A stretch of 64,000 bases of DNA from Rhizobium lusitanum. GTDB lineage: Bacteria > Pseudomonadota > Alphaproteobacteria > Rhizobiales > Rhizobiaceae. The notes under the pieces are model-generated. The model had not been told where the DNA came from, did no database searches, and was given only the letters and a program-made list of their open reading frames with translations. Within the stretch, counting starts at the first letter, position 1, and the number at the start of each line of letters is the position of its first letter. This document shows positions 44,116 to 53,160 of the stretch, piece by piece. A program made the position numbers and the translations under genes. The stretch spans positions 3,213,001 to 3,277,000 of the forward strand of contig NZ_CP050308.1 of NCBI RefSeq assembly GCF_014189535.1, read 5' to 3'.

Positions 44116-44853
44116 TCAATTCCAATCGCCGATCGCTGCCTGGATGACCGCCATTGCCGCCACCGCCGCCGTGTCGGCGCGCAATATGCGCGGGCCGAGC
44201 GGAATGGCGGTGACGAAATCCAGGCTGCGCAGCAGGGCGCGTTCCTCCTCCGAGAAACCGCCCTCCGGGCCGACCAGCAGCGCCAGATGCTTCTCCTTGA
44301 TCTTCGCCAGAAGCGGCAGCGGGTTTTGTCCAGCATCGCCTTCGTCGCAATAGATGATGCGGCGGTCCCTCGGCCAGCGCTCAAGGAGGTCGGCCAGTTT
44401 CACCGGCTCAGCGACATCGGGAATGCCAAGAATGCCGCATTGCTCGGCCGCTTCGATGACATTGGCCCTGACCTTGTCGAGATTGGTGATCTTGCCCTGC
44501 ACATGCTGGGTCATCACCGGTTGCAGCAGGCCGGCGCCCATCTCCACCGCCTTCTGCACGAGATAATCGAGCCGCCCGACTTTTAGCGGCGCGAAGAGAT
44601 AGTGGAGATCGGAAGGCGCTGGCTGCGGCCGCGTTTCCTCGACCGGGGTCAGCAGGATGCGCTTGCGTGAGGGAAAGGAGATGCTCGCTCTCCACTCGCC
44701 GTCACGGCCGTTGAAGATCAAGAGCGCCGCGCCGTCCTCCATGCGCAGAACATTGGCGAGATAGTTGAATTGTTCTTGATCGGCTTCGATGCCGGCATTT
44801 GCCTTGATATCCGAAACCACGAACAGCCGTTGCATGCGGAAATTGGCGCGCAT
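44116..44853 (-). CDS. rsmE: 16S rRNA (uracil-1498-N3)-methyltransferase RsmE
   Basis: A 245-residue SPOUT methyltransferase. An N-terminal PUA-like domain ([26 protein letters not shown]) precedes the knotted SAM domain with [19 protein letters not shown] and [18 protein letters not shown]. It methylates U1498 in 16S rRNA. ATG 44853 has AGAGG at 7 bases. It is 10 bp after the phosphate permease gene on the same strand. Confidence 0.94.
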   Translation of the reverse strand: MRANFRMQRLFVVSDIKANAGIEADQEQFNYLANVLRMEDGAALLIFNGRDGEWRASISFPSRKRILLTPVEETRPQPAPSDLHYLFAPLKVGRLDYLVQKAVEMGAGLLQPVMTQHVQGKITNLDKVRANVIEAAEQCGILGIPDVAEPVKLADLLERWPRDRRIIYCDEGDAGQNPLPLLAKIKEKHLALLVGPEGGFSEEERALLRSLDFVTAIPLGPRILRADTAAVAAMAVIQAAIGDWN

Positions 44854-44863
44854 GGGGAACCTC

Positions 44864-46403
44864 TTAAATGAAGAGCGCGACCATAGCCCAATATACCGTG
44901 GCTGCAAGCAGGGCCGAAACCGGCACGGTGATGGCCCAGGCGGCGATGATGGTCATGAAATGCGAGCGCCTTACGAGGCGCCGGCGATGGATCTCGTCGG
45001 GGTTATGTTCGTCCGCCTCTTCCATATCGCTCCAGACGATCCCGGAGGCTTCGGCCTTCTGCCGCATATAGTCCAGCCGCTGTTTCGAGCGACTGGTGTA
45101 CCATTCGCGGAAGAAGCCGACGCCGAAGACCGCGCCGACGGCAATATGCGTGGAGCTGACGGGCAGGCCGAACCAGGAGGCGACGATCACGGTGAGCGCC
45201 GCCGATAGCGCCACGCAATAAGCGCGCATCGGGTTGAGCTTGGTGATCTGCGAGCCGATGAGGCCGATCAGGCGCGGGCCGTAAAGCAGGATGCCGACGG
45301 AAATGCCGCAGCCGCCGATCAGCACGACCCCAAAAGGGCACGGTCTGGCCGGCTGCGTCGGCGACGATGCTGAGGCTGTCGCCCTGGCGGATGCTGCGCA
45401 CGATCGCCGCCAGCGGGCCGATGGCGTTTGCAACATCATTGGCCCCATGCGCAAAGGACATCAGCGCCGCCGAACAGATCAGCGGCAGGCGAAAGAGCTT
45501 GCGCAATGCGCTGTTCTTGTTTTCCAGCCCGACGGACTGCGCCGCCACCAACGGCCTCGCACAGAGCCAGGTCAACAGGCCGATGCCGATACCGATCGCA
45601 AGGGTAGGCAGGCCGGCGACCGTATCCCTTGAAGCGAGTTGCAGGACAAGATAGGCGGCAAAGGCGCCGGCCATCAGGCCGATGAGAATGGGGATCCAGT
45701 ACCTGGCCGCGGCTATCTTGTCGTTGCGATAGATGATGAAGGTCTTGATGAAAAACAGCATGCCGGCGGCGATCGTGCCGCCGAGGAAGGGCGTCACCAC
45801 CCAGCCGGCGGAGATCGCTGCCAGCACATGCCAGTTGACCATGTCCGGCCCGACGGCGGCGGCGCCTGCGCCCACCACTGCGCCGATGATGGCATGCGTG
45901 GTTGAGACGGGCGCTTTCAGCCAGGTGGCGAAATTGATCCAGAGCGCGGCTGACAGCAGCGCCGCCATCATCAACCAGGCGAGCTTGCCGCTGCTGATGA
46001 TCCGGTCGGTATCGACGATATGGGTCGAAACGGTCTTGATAACAGGACCACCGGCGATCGTGGCGCCGAGAATTTCGAAGATGGCCGCCATGACCAGGGC
46101 CTGCGTCATGGTAATGGCGCGCGCGCCGACCGCCGCCCCGACATTGTTGGCGACGTCCTTGGCGCCGATGTTCATGGCCATGTAGCCGGCAAGTGCAACG
46201 GCGGCGATGACCAGCGTCGCGCCAGGTCGGTCCAGCACGTAAATACCGGCGACAAACATGGCGAAGCCAAGGAAGATCAGGCCAAGGCCGGGAGCGATCA
46301 GCCGTTTCGTGACATGGTTGGCCGCATCCTCGACATAGGTGAGTTTGTCGAGATCCTTGTCTAGCGTCCGTTTTGTCAGTGTTACCGGTCGGTCTTCGGG
46401 CAT
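44864..46403 (-). pseudogene. Inorganic phosphate transporter (Pit family), frameshifted
   Basis: The gene reads as a Pit-type phosphate permease from MPEDRPVTLTKRTLDKDL to residue ~357 (SIVADAAGQTVPF), with GYMAMNIGAKDVANNVGAAVG and ALMSFAHGANDVANAIGPLAA, the paired Pit motifs. Near 45328-45338, within a CCCC-AAAA-GGG run, the frame shifts by one base. Downstream of it the correct sequence continues in another frame (VVLIGGCGISVGILLYGPRLIG ... LPVSSTHIAVGAVFGVGFFREW) to 44864. One extra base explains it. Either the gene is inactive or the base is a sequence error, as the rest is intact. Intact, it would have about 512 residues and 10-12 membrane segments. Confidence 0.8.
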
Positions 46404-46508
46404 GCCATTCTCTGAATCGAAACGTATAGTCTTACGCTGCACCGAGCGCCGGGCAATGGGGCCGGCGATCATTCCAGCACAATTTATTTGTTGGGAATAT
46501 CTAGCAGC

Positions 46509-47021
46509 TTACTTTGACTGCGCTGTGGCAGATCTTGCCGTCATCCGGTCCTGGAAGGCAAGGATGATGTCACGCAGTTCCGGCTCGCGGACACGCTTGG
46601 CGGCTTCATTGCAGGACGCCCACTCGATCGAGCGCTCGCCCTTTTCCTTGAAATTCTTGGCGAGATTGCTGACATCAAGCGCATAGACCTGAACCCGGCA
46701 GGGCACCTGGATGCCGTCCTTCAGAACCTTGTCATAGCTGAATGCGCCCAGCGGCTCGGTTTCCACCGTCCCATGCACGCCGGCCTCTTCGTAAGCTTCG
46801 CGGGCCGCCACTTCATGCGACAGCTTGCCCGGCATCGGCCAGCCCTTGGGAATGACCCAGCGACCGGTGTCGCGGCTGGTCAGCAACAGCACTTCCAGCT
46901 CACCCGTCTTCTTCTTCACCCGATAGCAGAGAGCAGCATATTGCTGTCGCGGCGGGCGCCGAAACATTAGCTGCACATCATTTGCAAGACGGGTGAGAAT
47001 GGCCAAGAGTCGTGTCACCAT
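46509..47021 (-). CDS. Nudix hydrolase (DIPP-like)
   Basis: A 170-residue Nudix protein. The box is in PKGWPMPGKLSHEVAAREAYEEAGV, where REAYEEAGV is the core. The PKGWPMPGK spacing resembles the diphosphoinositol or diadenosine polyphosphate class. An alternative start at the internal Met19 (MFRRPPRQQY) is possible. A CCATATG/CATATGG repeat at 47080-47097 lies upstream. It probably cleaves a nucleotide pyrophosphate; the substrate is not given by sequence. Confidence 0.9.
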   Translation of the reverse strand: MVTRLLAILTRLANDVQLMFRRPPRQQYAALCYRVKKKTGELEVLLLTSRDTGRWVIPKGWPMPGKLSHEVAAREAYEEAGVHGTVETEPLGAFSYDKVLKDGIQVPCRVQVYALDVSNLAKNFKEKGERSIEWASCNEAAKRVREPELRDIILAFQDRMTARSATAQSK

Positions 47022-47079
47022 AAAGAGCTTGAGTTGAGAATCGGATATACATTAGCATTGTGTGGAAAAATTGCGCATT

Positions 47080-47097
47080 CCATATGAACACATATGG
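47080..47097. promoter_or_regulatory. Inverted repeat upstream of the Nudix gene
   Basis: CCATATG-AACA-CATATGG is a perfect 7-4-7 palindrome 59 bp before the Nudix start, in an AT-rich gap. Confidence 0.45.
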
Positions 47098-47176
47098 TAT
47101 TTCTTCACATCTTTATTGAGTGTTGTTTAGGAAAAAATGCGCTGATTCGGCCTCTGATATTCGCCAGTGACTGTGC

Positions 47177-47203
47177 TGTAAACGACATCGGGTGCGGTTT
47201 ACA
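47177..47203. promoter_or_regulatory. Inverted repeat upstream of the LysR gene at 47271
   Basis: TGTAAAC (47177-47183) and GTTTACA (47197-47203) are a perfect 7-bp pair with a 13-bp spacer, 68 bp before the LysR start, of the form of an autoregulatory LysR box. Confidence 0.4.
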
Positions 47204-47270
47204 TGCCGCAGATGGCGCAATTGCTGGGCTGCTCTTCCTATCATGCTGGAAAACAAGATAAATCTTCGTT

Positions 47271-48179
47271 ATGTCCGAACGCCTCCCGTTGCAACGCCTT
47301 CCTCCGCTGAACGCGCTACGCGCCTTCGATGCTGTTGCTCGTCGCGGCAGCATATTGCGGGCGGCGGACGAACTCGGTGTCGTGCGCGGCGCCGTGCGTC
47401 AACAGCTTACCGTATTGGAGAGCCATTTCGGCGTTGCTTTGTTCCGGCGCGATGGCCGGCGACTGGTGCTGACGGAAAAGGGCAGGGCCTTTGCCGATGC
47501 CGTCGGCGTCGCTTTCGGCATTCTGACGCGGGCTTCGAGCACGCTCACGGCGGATGATCGACGCACTATTCGTCTTGGCGTTCCCTCCGCTTTCGCCGTC
47601 TGGTGGCTGATGCCGCGCGTCGCCGATCTGCAGGTGGCGCTTCCCGATATCGATATAGACATCATTCCCATGACGACGGTCGAGCCGCTGGCGCGCCATC
47701 CCGATCTCGACGCGGTGATCATGGGCGGCGAATATCGGCCGGCGCCAGACATCACCGCCATTCGTTTCATGGAGGATGAATTCGGCCCGGTGGCGACGCC
47801 CGACCTTGCGATACGCCTCGGCCTTGTCACCGGCGTGGAGGCTCTTGCCGGCGCTGTCGCCCTGACCAGCCGTTCCGCGCCGGGTCTTTGGGACGATTGG
47901 TTTGCCGAAAGCGGCCGGGCTCCCATTCGCTTCGCTCGAAATCGTGAGTTCGAAGACCTGCTTCTGGCGATCGGCGCCGCCCGCTCCGGTGTCGGCGTTG
48001 CCATCGCCCCACGCACGGCTGTCGGCGAGGATATCGATCGCGGCACATTGACGGCACCCTATGGCTTCATCCGCAGACCGGCGGGATACAGTCTCAGCGT
48101 CCGCAGTGGCGACGTGCAGGACGTGGCTTTGATTGGGCTGGCAGACTGGCTGGTCGCGGCAGGGACAGTCCTGGCCTGA
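47271..48179 (+). CDS. LysR family (GcvA-like) transcriptional regulator
   Basis: A 302-residue LysR-type regulator of the GcvA group, recognised by LPPLNALRAFDAVARRGSILRAADELGVVRGAVRQQLTVLE and AVWWLMPRVADLQVALPDIDIDI. It reads toward the SAHH-like gene 138 bp downstream on the same strand, so it may control that gene, though a divergent target is more usual. An inverted repeat precedes it. Confidence 0.9.
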   Translation: MSERLPLQRLPPLNALRAFDAVARRGSILRAADELGVVRGAVRQQLTVLESHFGVALFRRDGRRLVLTEKGRAFADAVGVAFGILTRASSTLTADDRRTIRLGVPSAFAVWWLMPRVADLQVALPDIDIDIIPMTTVEPLARHPDLDAVIMGGEYRPAPDITAIRFMEDEFGPVATPDLAIRLGLVTGVEALAGAVALTSRSAPGLWDDWFAESGRAPIRFARNREFEDLLLAIGAARSGVGVAIAPRTAVGEDIDRGTLTAPYGFIRRPAGYSLSVRSGDVQDVALIGLADWLVAAGTVLA

Positions 48180-48317
48180 TAATTCCGGCGAGACCTACGC
48201 ATCCCGTTGAACGCCTATGGCAGATTTTCTGCCCTATCGTTCATTCCAATGTCCATCGACACCACGTCATTCTCCGTGAGAAATCGCAGCACCACAGACC
48301 AATGCCAGGAGTGCAAG

Positions 48318-49481
48318 ATGGACCAGCCTTCCTCTCTTTCCCGTATCGACTGGGTTGGTCGGAGCTGCCGGCTGCTTGCGGCCACGGCGGCGGAGTTTCG
48401 TGAGACTCTACCCTTTGCCGGCCTGACGATCGGCACCGGCATTCATCTCGAGCCAAAGACGGTAGCGTTGTTGATGACATTGCGCGCCGGCGGCGCTCAC
48501 CTTGTCTGCACTGGCAATCTCAACAGCACCCAGCCGGAAACCGTAGACTATCTCCGTGCGCAGGGCGTAACCGTCTTTGCCACCCAGACCACCGACACCG
48601 ACGAGCATGGGGCCAGCCTCGATGCCATCCTGGCGGAGAAACCGGATCTGCTGCTCGACAATGGCGGCGATCTTTTTGCGCGCGCCGCTGAGCGCCCCTA
48701 TGCAAACCTGCTGGGTGGCACCGAGGAAACGACATCGGGCCGCACGCGATTGCTGCCGATGCGTGACAAGCTGGCCAAGCCGATCCTCGTCATCAATGAC
48801 AGCCCGATCAAGCAATTTGCCGAAAACAAGCATGGCGTCGGTCAGAGCCTGTTCGAGAGCTACCTGCGCTTCACCAACCGTTCGACCAACGGCAAGCGTG
48901 TCACCATCTTCGGCTACGGCGCTTGTGGCAGGGGAGCGGCCGCCTGTTTCCGAAATGCCTTTTCCACCGTCAGCGTGGTCGATATTGATCCCGTGACAAC
49001 GCTTGAGGCGCATCTCGATGGCTTCGTCACGCCTTTGCGCGCTGAGGCGATCCGCTCCGCCGATATCCTGATCACCGTCACGGGCTATCCCGCGATCATA
49101 ACCGCAGCGGATCTATCGCTGATCAAGGATGGCGCGATCCTGATGAATGGCGGCCATTTCCCGCATGAGATCTATGTCGAAGGCTTCCGGAACAGCCCGG
49201 ATATCGCCGGCGTCGATCGCTACGAGGCTGAGCATATCGAGACCATCCGCATGCGGGACGGCCGCTCTTTCCACATCCTCGGTGCCGGCCACATGGCCAA
49301 CCTCGCCGGCCCGCGTCCGCTCGGCAATACCGTCGAATCCATGGATCTCGGCTTCGCGCTGCAAGCCCGCTGCCTGGAACGTGTGGCAAAGGGTAGGCTC
49401 GGCAGGGAAGCCTGTCTTGTCCCCGTGCCAGCGGATATCGACGCCATGGTGGCGTCGGCCTATCTCGATCTGGCGCGGTAG
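48318..49481 (+). CDS. Short divergent S-adenosylhomocysteine hydrolase homologue
   Basis: A 387-residue member of the AdoHcyase family. Conserved are His43 (TGIHLEPKTVAL), Asp113 (LLDNGGD), the TEETTSG block, Lys164 (INDSPIKQ) and His279 (NGGHFPHEIY); the NAD motif is FGYGACGRG. The Asp that follows the catalytic Lys in classical enzymes is Glu168 here. The protein is about 80 residues shorter than a usual rhizobial AhcY and lacks the C-terminal Lys/Tyr tail that closes the partner's NAD site. AGGAG precedes ATG 48318 by 7 bases. It follows a LysR gene. Whether it still cleaves SAH, or a different nucleoside, is unknown. Confidence 0.85.
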   Translation: MDQPSSLSRIDWVGRSCRLLAATAAEFRETLPFAGLTIGTGIHLEPKTVALLMTLRAGGAHLVCTGNLNSTQPETVDYLRAQGVTVFATQTTDTDEHGASLDAILAEKPDLLLDNGGDLFARAAERPYANLLGGTEETTSGRTRLLPMRDKLAKPILVINDSPIKQFAENKHGVGQSLFESYLRFTNRSTNGKRVTIFGYGACGRGAAACFRNAFSTVSVVDIDPVTTLEAHLDGFVTPLRAEAIRSADILITVTGYPAIITAADLSLIKDGAILMNGGHFPHEIYVEGFRNSPDIAGVDRYEAEHIETIRMRDGRSFHILGAGHMANLAGPRPLGNTVESMDLGFALQARCLERVAKGRLGREACLVPVPADIDAMVASAYLDLAR

Positions 49482-49488
49482 CTGAGCC

Positions 49489-50385
49489 CTATCGCTCCCA
49501 ATAGGGCACCGGCCCGTAAAGCTCCGCCAGGAAATCGATGAAAACGCGGACCTTCGCCGGCAGGAACTGGCGGCTTGGATAGACGGCCGAGAGCGTGACA
49601 TTGTGCGAACCTTCATAGGCGGGCAGCACCTGCAGCAGGCGGCCGTCCTTCAGCTCGGGGCCGATGTCCCAGGTGGAGCGCAGCGCGATGCCGAGGCCGG
49701 CGATGACGGCCTCGCGGATCACCTCGCTGGAATTGGTGATGAGCCTGCCCTCCGGCCGGAAGGTCAAGGCACCTTTTGGCCCATCCAGCCGCCACGGATC
49801 GTGATTGTGCGCCGGCAGGCAGATGTGGCGGCGCAGATCGTCGATATCCCCAGGCATGCCATGGGCGGCGACATAGGCGGGCGAGGCGCAGAGTACGCGG
49901 CGCACCGGCGCCAGGCGTCGCGCAACGAGGCTGGAATCGGTGAGCTCGGCAATGCGGATGGCAAGATCGTAACCACCGCCGACGATATCGGTGAACTCGT
50001 CGGTCAGGATGAGATTGATCGCCAGGTCCGGATGCGCCTGCATGAAGGTTTTCAGATGCGGGGCGATATGCAACCGGCCGAAGGAAGTTGGGGCGGAAAT
50101 CTTCAGCGTGCCCTGCATCTGCGCTGAGCGACCGCCAATATAGGCTTCGGCCTCCTCCAGTCCCGCGAGGATGGCAAGCACCCGATCATAGAAGCCCTGG
50201 CCGGCCTCCGTCAGCGAAATCTGCCGCGTCGTGCGCTGCAAAAGCCGCGTGCCGAGCCTGTCTTCCAGACGCTTGATGCGCTTGGAAATGACGGCTGGCG
50301 AGAAACCGAGTGCGCGGCCGGCCAGCGACATGCTGCCCGTCGCAACGACGCTGGCGAAGATTTCGAGATCCCCGAGGTTGGTCAT
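49489..50385 (-). CDS. LysR family transcriptional regulator (probable glc regulator)
   Basis: A 298-residue LysR-type regulator. The HTH is NLGDLEIFASVVATGSMSLAGRALGFSPAVISKRIKRLEDRLGTRLLQRTTR; the effector domain runs from about residue 92 (GTLKISAPTSFGRLHIAPHLKTF). It is divergent from glcDEF with a 123-bp gap holding an inverted repeat. E. coli controls glc by a GntR protein (GlcC), so LysR control here would differ. Its stop is 7 bp from the SAHH-like gene stop. Confidence 0.88.
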   Translation of the reverse strand: MTNLGDLEIFASVVATGSMSLAGRALGFSPAVISKRIKRLEDRLGTRLLQRTTRQISLTEAGQGFYDRVLAILAGLEEAEAYIGGRSAQMQGTLKISAPTSFGRLHIAPHLKTFMQAHPDLAINLILTDEFTDIVGGGYDLAIRIAELTDSSLVARRLAPVRRVLCASPAYVAAHGMPGDIDDLRRHICLPAHNHDPWRLDGPKGALTFRPEGRLITNSSEVIREAVIAGLGIALRSTWDIGPELKDGRLLQVLPAYEGSHNVTLSAVYPSRQFLPAKVRVFIDFLAELYGPVPYWER

Positions 50386-50417
50386 GGCGTAACTTGTTCC
50401 TCTTTTGGCATAAATGC

Positions 50418-50450
50418 TTATCATTTGCGCCGATTTCGGGAAAGTGATAA
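50418..50450. promoter_or_regulatory. Inverted repeat between the LysR gene and glcD
   Basis: TTATCA (50418-50423) and TGATAA (50445-50450) lie 21 bp apart in the divergent gap and could be part of a LysR site. Confidence 0.4.
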
Positions 50451-50508
50451 CCGTGATATGGCGTTAAAAAGAGGCTGTATCCCGATTTGGATGCAGGAGG
50501 AGAACGCC

Positions 50509-51948
50509 ATGGCCGAGGCCATTTCATTTCTGGCGCCGCGCGCGGATGTCCTGGCCCGCCGCAGCGAGATTGTGGCCGATCTTGCCGATCTTCTTGCCCC
50601 GGAATGCCTGATCCACGAGCCGCGCGAGTTGATGCCCTTTGAGACGGATGCTTTTGTCTCCTATCGCCGCATGCCGCTCGCCGTCGCCCTGCCGCGCTCG
50701 ACGGCGGAGGTCGCCGCCGTGATGAAATACTGTCACCGCTACGGCATTCCCGTCGTGCCGCGCGGCGCCGGCACATCACTTTCCGGCGGTGCCATTCCGC
50801 AGGAAGATGCCGTTGTGCTCGGCCTTTCCAAGATGAACCGCATTATCGACATCGATTTCGCCAACCGTTCGGCGACGGTACAGGCCGGCGTCACCAATCT
50901 GAATATTTCCGAAAACGTCTCAGCGGACGGTTTCTTCTATGCGCCTGATCCGAGCTCGCAGCTCGCCTGCACCATCGGCGGCAATATCGGCATGAATTCC
51001 GGCGGTGCGCACTGCCTGAAATACGGCGTCACCACCAACAACCTGCTCGGCGTCAAGCTGGTGCTGACCGACGGCACGGTGATCGATCTTGGCGGCAAGG
51101 CGCTGGATGCGGCGGGCTATGATCTGCTTGGTCTCGTCTGCGGCTCGGAGGGGCAGCTCGGCATCGTTACGGAAGCGACGGTGCGGCTGATCGCCAAGCC
51201 GGAGGGCGCGCGGCCAGTACTGTTCGGCTTCGATACGTCGGAACAGGCGGGCGCCTGTGTAGCCGATGTCATTGCCGCCGGCATTGTCCCTGTCGCCATC
51301 GAATTCATGGACAAACAGGCGATCGAGATCTGCGAGGCTTTCGCCCATGCCGGCTATCCGCTTGATGTCGGCGCGCTGCTGATCGTAGAGGTCGAGGGCT
51401 CGGAAGCGGAGATGGACGATATGCTGAAAAGCATCGTCGACATCGCCCGTGCCCACAACGTCAAGACCGTGCGCGAATGCCAATCGGCAACCGAGGCGGC
51501 GCTGATCTGGAAAGGCCGTAAATCCGCCTTTGGCGCCACCGGCCGTATTGCCGATTATATTTGCATGGACGGAACCGTGCCGCTCAGCCAACTCTCCTAT
51601 GTCCTGCAGAAGACCACGGAGATCATTGATCATTATGGCCTGCGCGTCGCCAATGTCTTCCATGCAGGGGACGGCAACATGCATCCGCTGATCCTGTTCA
51701 ATGCCAACGACCCCGAAGACGCCGCCAAGGCGGAAGCGGCGGGCAATGATATTCTCCGGCTCTGTGTCGATGCTGGCGGCTGCCTGACGGGTGAGCATGG
51801 CGTTGGCATCGAGAAGCGCGATCTGATGCGGCACCAATATGCGGAGGTCGATCTCGCCCAGATGATGTCGGTGCGCGCCGCCTTCGATCCCGACTGGATC
51901 CTGAACCCCTCCAAGGTCTTCCCGCTGGATGGACGTAACGCAGCATGA
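50509..51948 (+). CDS. glcD: Glycolate oxidase FAD subunit GlcD
   Basis: A 479-residue FAD oxidase of the FAD_binding_4 type, the catalytic subunit of glycolate dehydrogenase, which oxidises glycolate to glyoxylate and feeds electrons to the chain. The FAD blocks are PVVPRGAGTSLSGGAIPQED, FYAPDPSSQLACTIGGNIGMNSGGAH and GLVCGSEGQLGIVTEATVRL; the C-terminal VFHAGDGNMHP and CLTGEHGVGIEKR are typical. AGGAGG lies 9 bases upstream. It overlaps glcE by ATGA. Confidence 0.95.
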   Translation: MAEAISFLAPRADVLARRSEIVADLADLLAPECLIHEPRELMPFETDAFVSYRRMPLAVALPRSTAEVAAVMKYCHRYGIPVVPRGAGTSLSGGAIPQEDAVVLGLSKMNRIIDIDFANRSATVQAGVTNLNISENVSADGFFYAPDPSSQLACTIGGNIGMNSGGAHCLKYGVTTNNLLGVKLVLTDGTVIDLGGKALDAAGYDLLGLVCGSEGQLGIVTEATVRLIAKPEGARPVLFGFDTSEQAGACVADVIAAGIVPVAIEFMDKQAIEICEAFAHAGYPLDVGALLIVEVEGSEAEMDDMLKSIVDIARAHNVKTVRECQSATEAALIWKGRKSAFGATGRIADYICMDGTVPLSQLSYVLQKTTEIIDHYGLRVANVFHAGDGNMHPLILFNANDPEDAAKAEAAGNDILRLCVDAGGCLTGEHGVGIEKRDLMRHQYAEVDLAQMMSVRAAFDPDWILNPSKVFPLDGRNAA

Positions 51949-53144
51949 GTGAATTTCTGCCGAAGACGGAAGACGAAGCGGCGGCCATTGTCCGCGACCA
52001 CGCGATCCGTGGTGCGGCCCTGGCGATCATCGGCGGCAATACACGCTCGGGCCTCGGCAATGCCGTCGCCGCCAACGCAACATTATGTTCGCGAGGACTT
52101 ACCGGCATCGTCGCCTATAATCCCGGCGAGATGGTGATGACCGTGCGGGCGGGAACGCCCGTTGCCGAAGTCGAGGCCGCGCTTGCCGAGAGCGGCCAGA
52201 TGATGGCTTTCGAGCCGATGGATCACCGGCCATTGATGGCGACCGAAGGCGAGCCGACGATTGGCGGTGTCATCGCCGCCAATGTCTCCGGTCCTCGCCG
52301 CTTCATAAACGGTGCCGCGCGCGACAGCCTGCTTGGTGTCCGCTTTGTCAATGGCAAGGGCGAGATCGTCAAGGCCGGCGGACGGGTGATGAAGAACGTC
52401 ACCGGCCTTGATCTGGTCAAGCTGATGGCCGGTTCGCACGGCACACTCGGCCTTTTGACCGAGGTTACCTTCCGCGTACCGCCGCGACCGAAGACCGAGG
52501 AGACGATTGTCGTTTCCGGCCTCAATGACGCCGAGGCGGCAAATGCCATGGCGGCGGTTATGGCGCTGCCGCTCGACATATCGGGCGCCGCGCATCTGCC
52601 GCTGACCGTCCGCTGGACCTTTCTCGACGGCAAGCTGCCGGAAGGCGAGGCGACCGTGTTGCGTATCGAGGGCCTGGCCGGTTCGGTCTCGGTCAGGGCG
52701 GAAAAACTTGCCGCCGCCATGGGCCGTCTCGGCCCGGTGACCCGGCTTGCCGCGGTGGACAGCAGCCGGCTCTGGCGCGAGATCCGCGATGTAAAGCCCT
52801 ATGCCGATGGCACGATGCGCCCCGTCTGGCGCGTTTCCGTCGCCCCGAGCATCGGGCATCAACTTGTCGCCGCACTTCGCCTCGATGCCGGCGTCGATGC
52901 CTACTACGACTGGCAGGGCGGCCTCGTCTGGATGCGGATGGAAGCGGAGCCCGAAGGCGATCTCCTCCGCCGCTATATCCACGCCCTCGGCGGCGGCCAT
53001 GCGACCTTGCTGCGCGCCACAGCTGCCACTCGTGCAACGACACCGGCCTTTGAGCCGCAGCCGGAGGCCGTGGCGCTGCTGTCGGCGCGCGTGAAGGAAA
53101 AATTCGATCCGGCGGGGATTTTCAATCCGGGGAAGATGGCGTGA
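51945..53144 (+). CDS. glcE: Glycolate oxidase FAD-binding subunit GlcE
   Basis: A 399-residue second FAD subunit. The conserved blocks are AIIGGNTRSGLG, TIGGVIAANVSGPRRFINGAARDSLLGVRFVNGKGE and MKNVTGLDLVKLMAGSHGTLGLLTEVTFRVPP. It forms a complex with GlcD and GlcF at the membrane. Its ATG overlaps the glcD stop by four bases, and its stop is 16 bases before glcF. Confidence 0.94.
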   Translation: MSEFLPKTEDEAAAIVRDHAIRGAALAIIGGNTRSGLGNAVAANATLCSRGLTGIVAYNPGEMVMTVRAGTPVAEVEAALAESGQMMAFEPMDHRPLMATEGEPTIGGVIAANVSGPRRFINGAARDSLLGVRFVNGKGEIVKAGGRVMKNVTGLDLVKLMAGSHGTLGLLTEVTFRVPPRPKTEETIVVSGLNDAEAANAMAAVMALPLDISGAAHLPLTVRWTFLDGKLPEGEATVLRIEGLAGSVSVRAEKLAAAMGRLGPVTRLAAVDSSRLWREIRDVKPYADGTMRPVWRVSVAPSIGHQLVAALRLDAGVDAYYDWQGGLVWMRMEAEPEGDLLRRYIHALGGGHATLLRATAATRATTPAFEPQPEAVALLSARVKEKFDPAGIFNPGKMA

Positions 53145-53160
53145 TGGGGAAGACTGCCTG

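Noticed and set aside
42553..44586. Plus-strand frame of 677 codons over gshA and rsmE
   Set aside because: Spans two well-supported genes on the other strand and has no recognisable domain.
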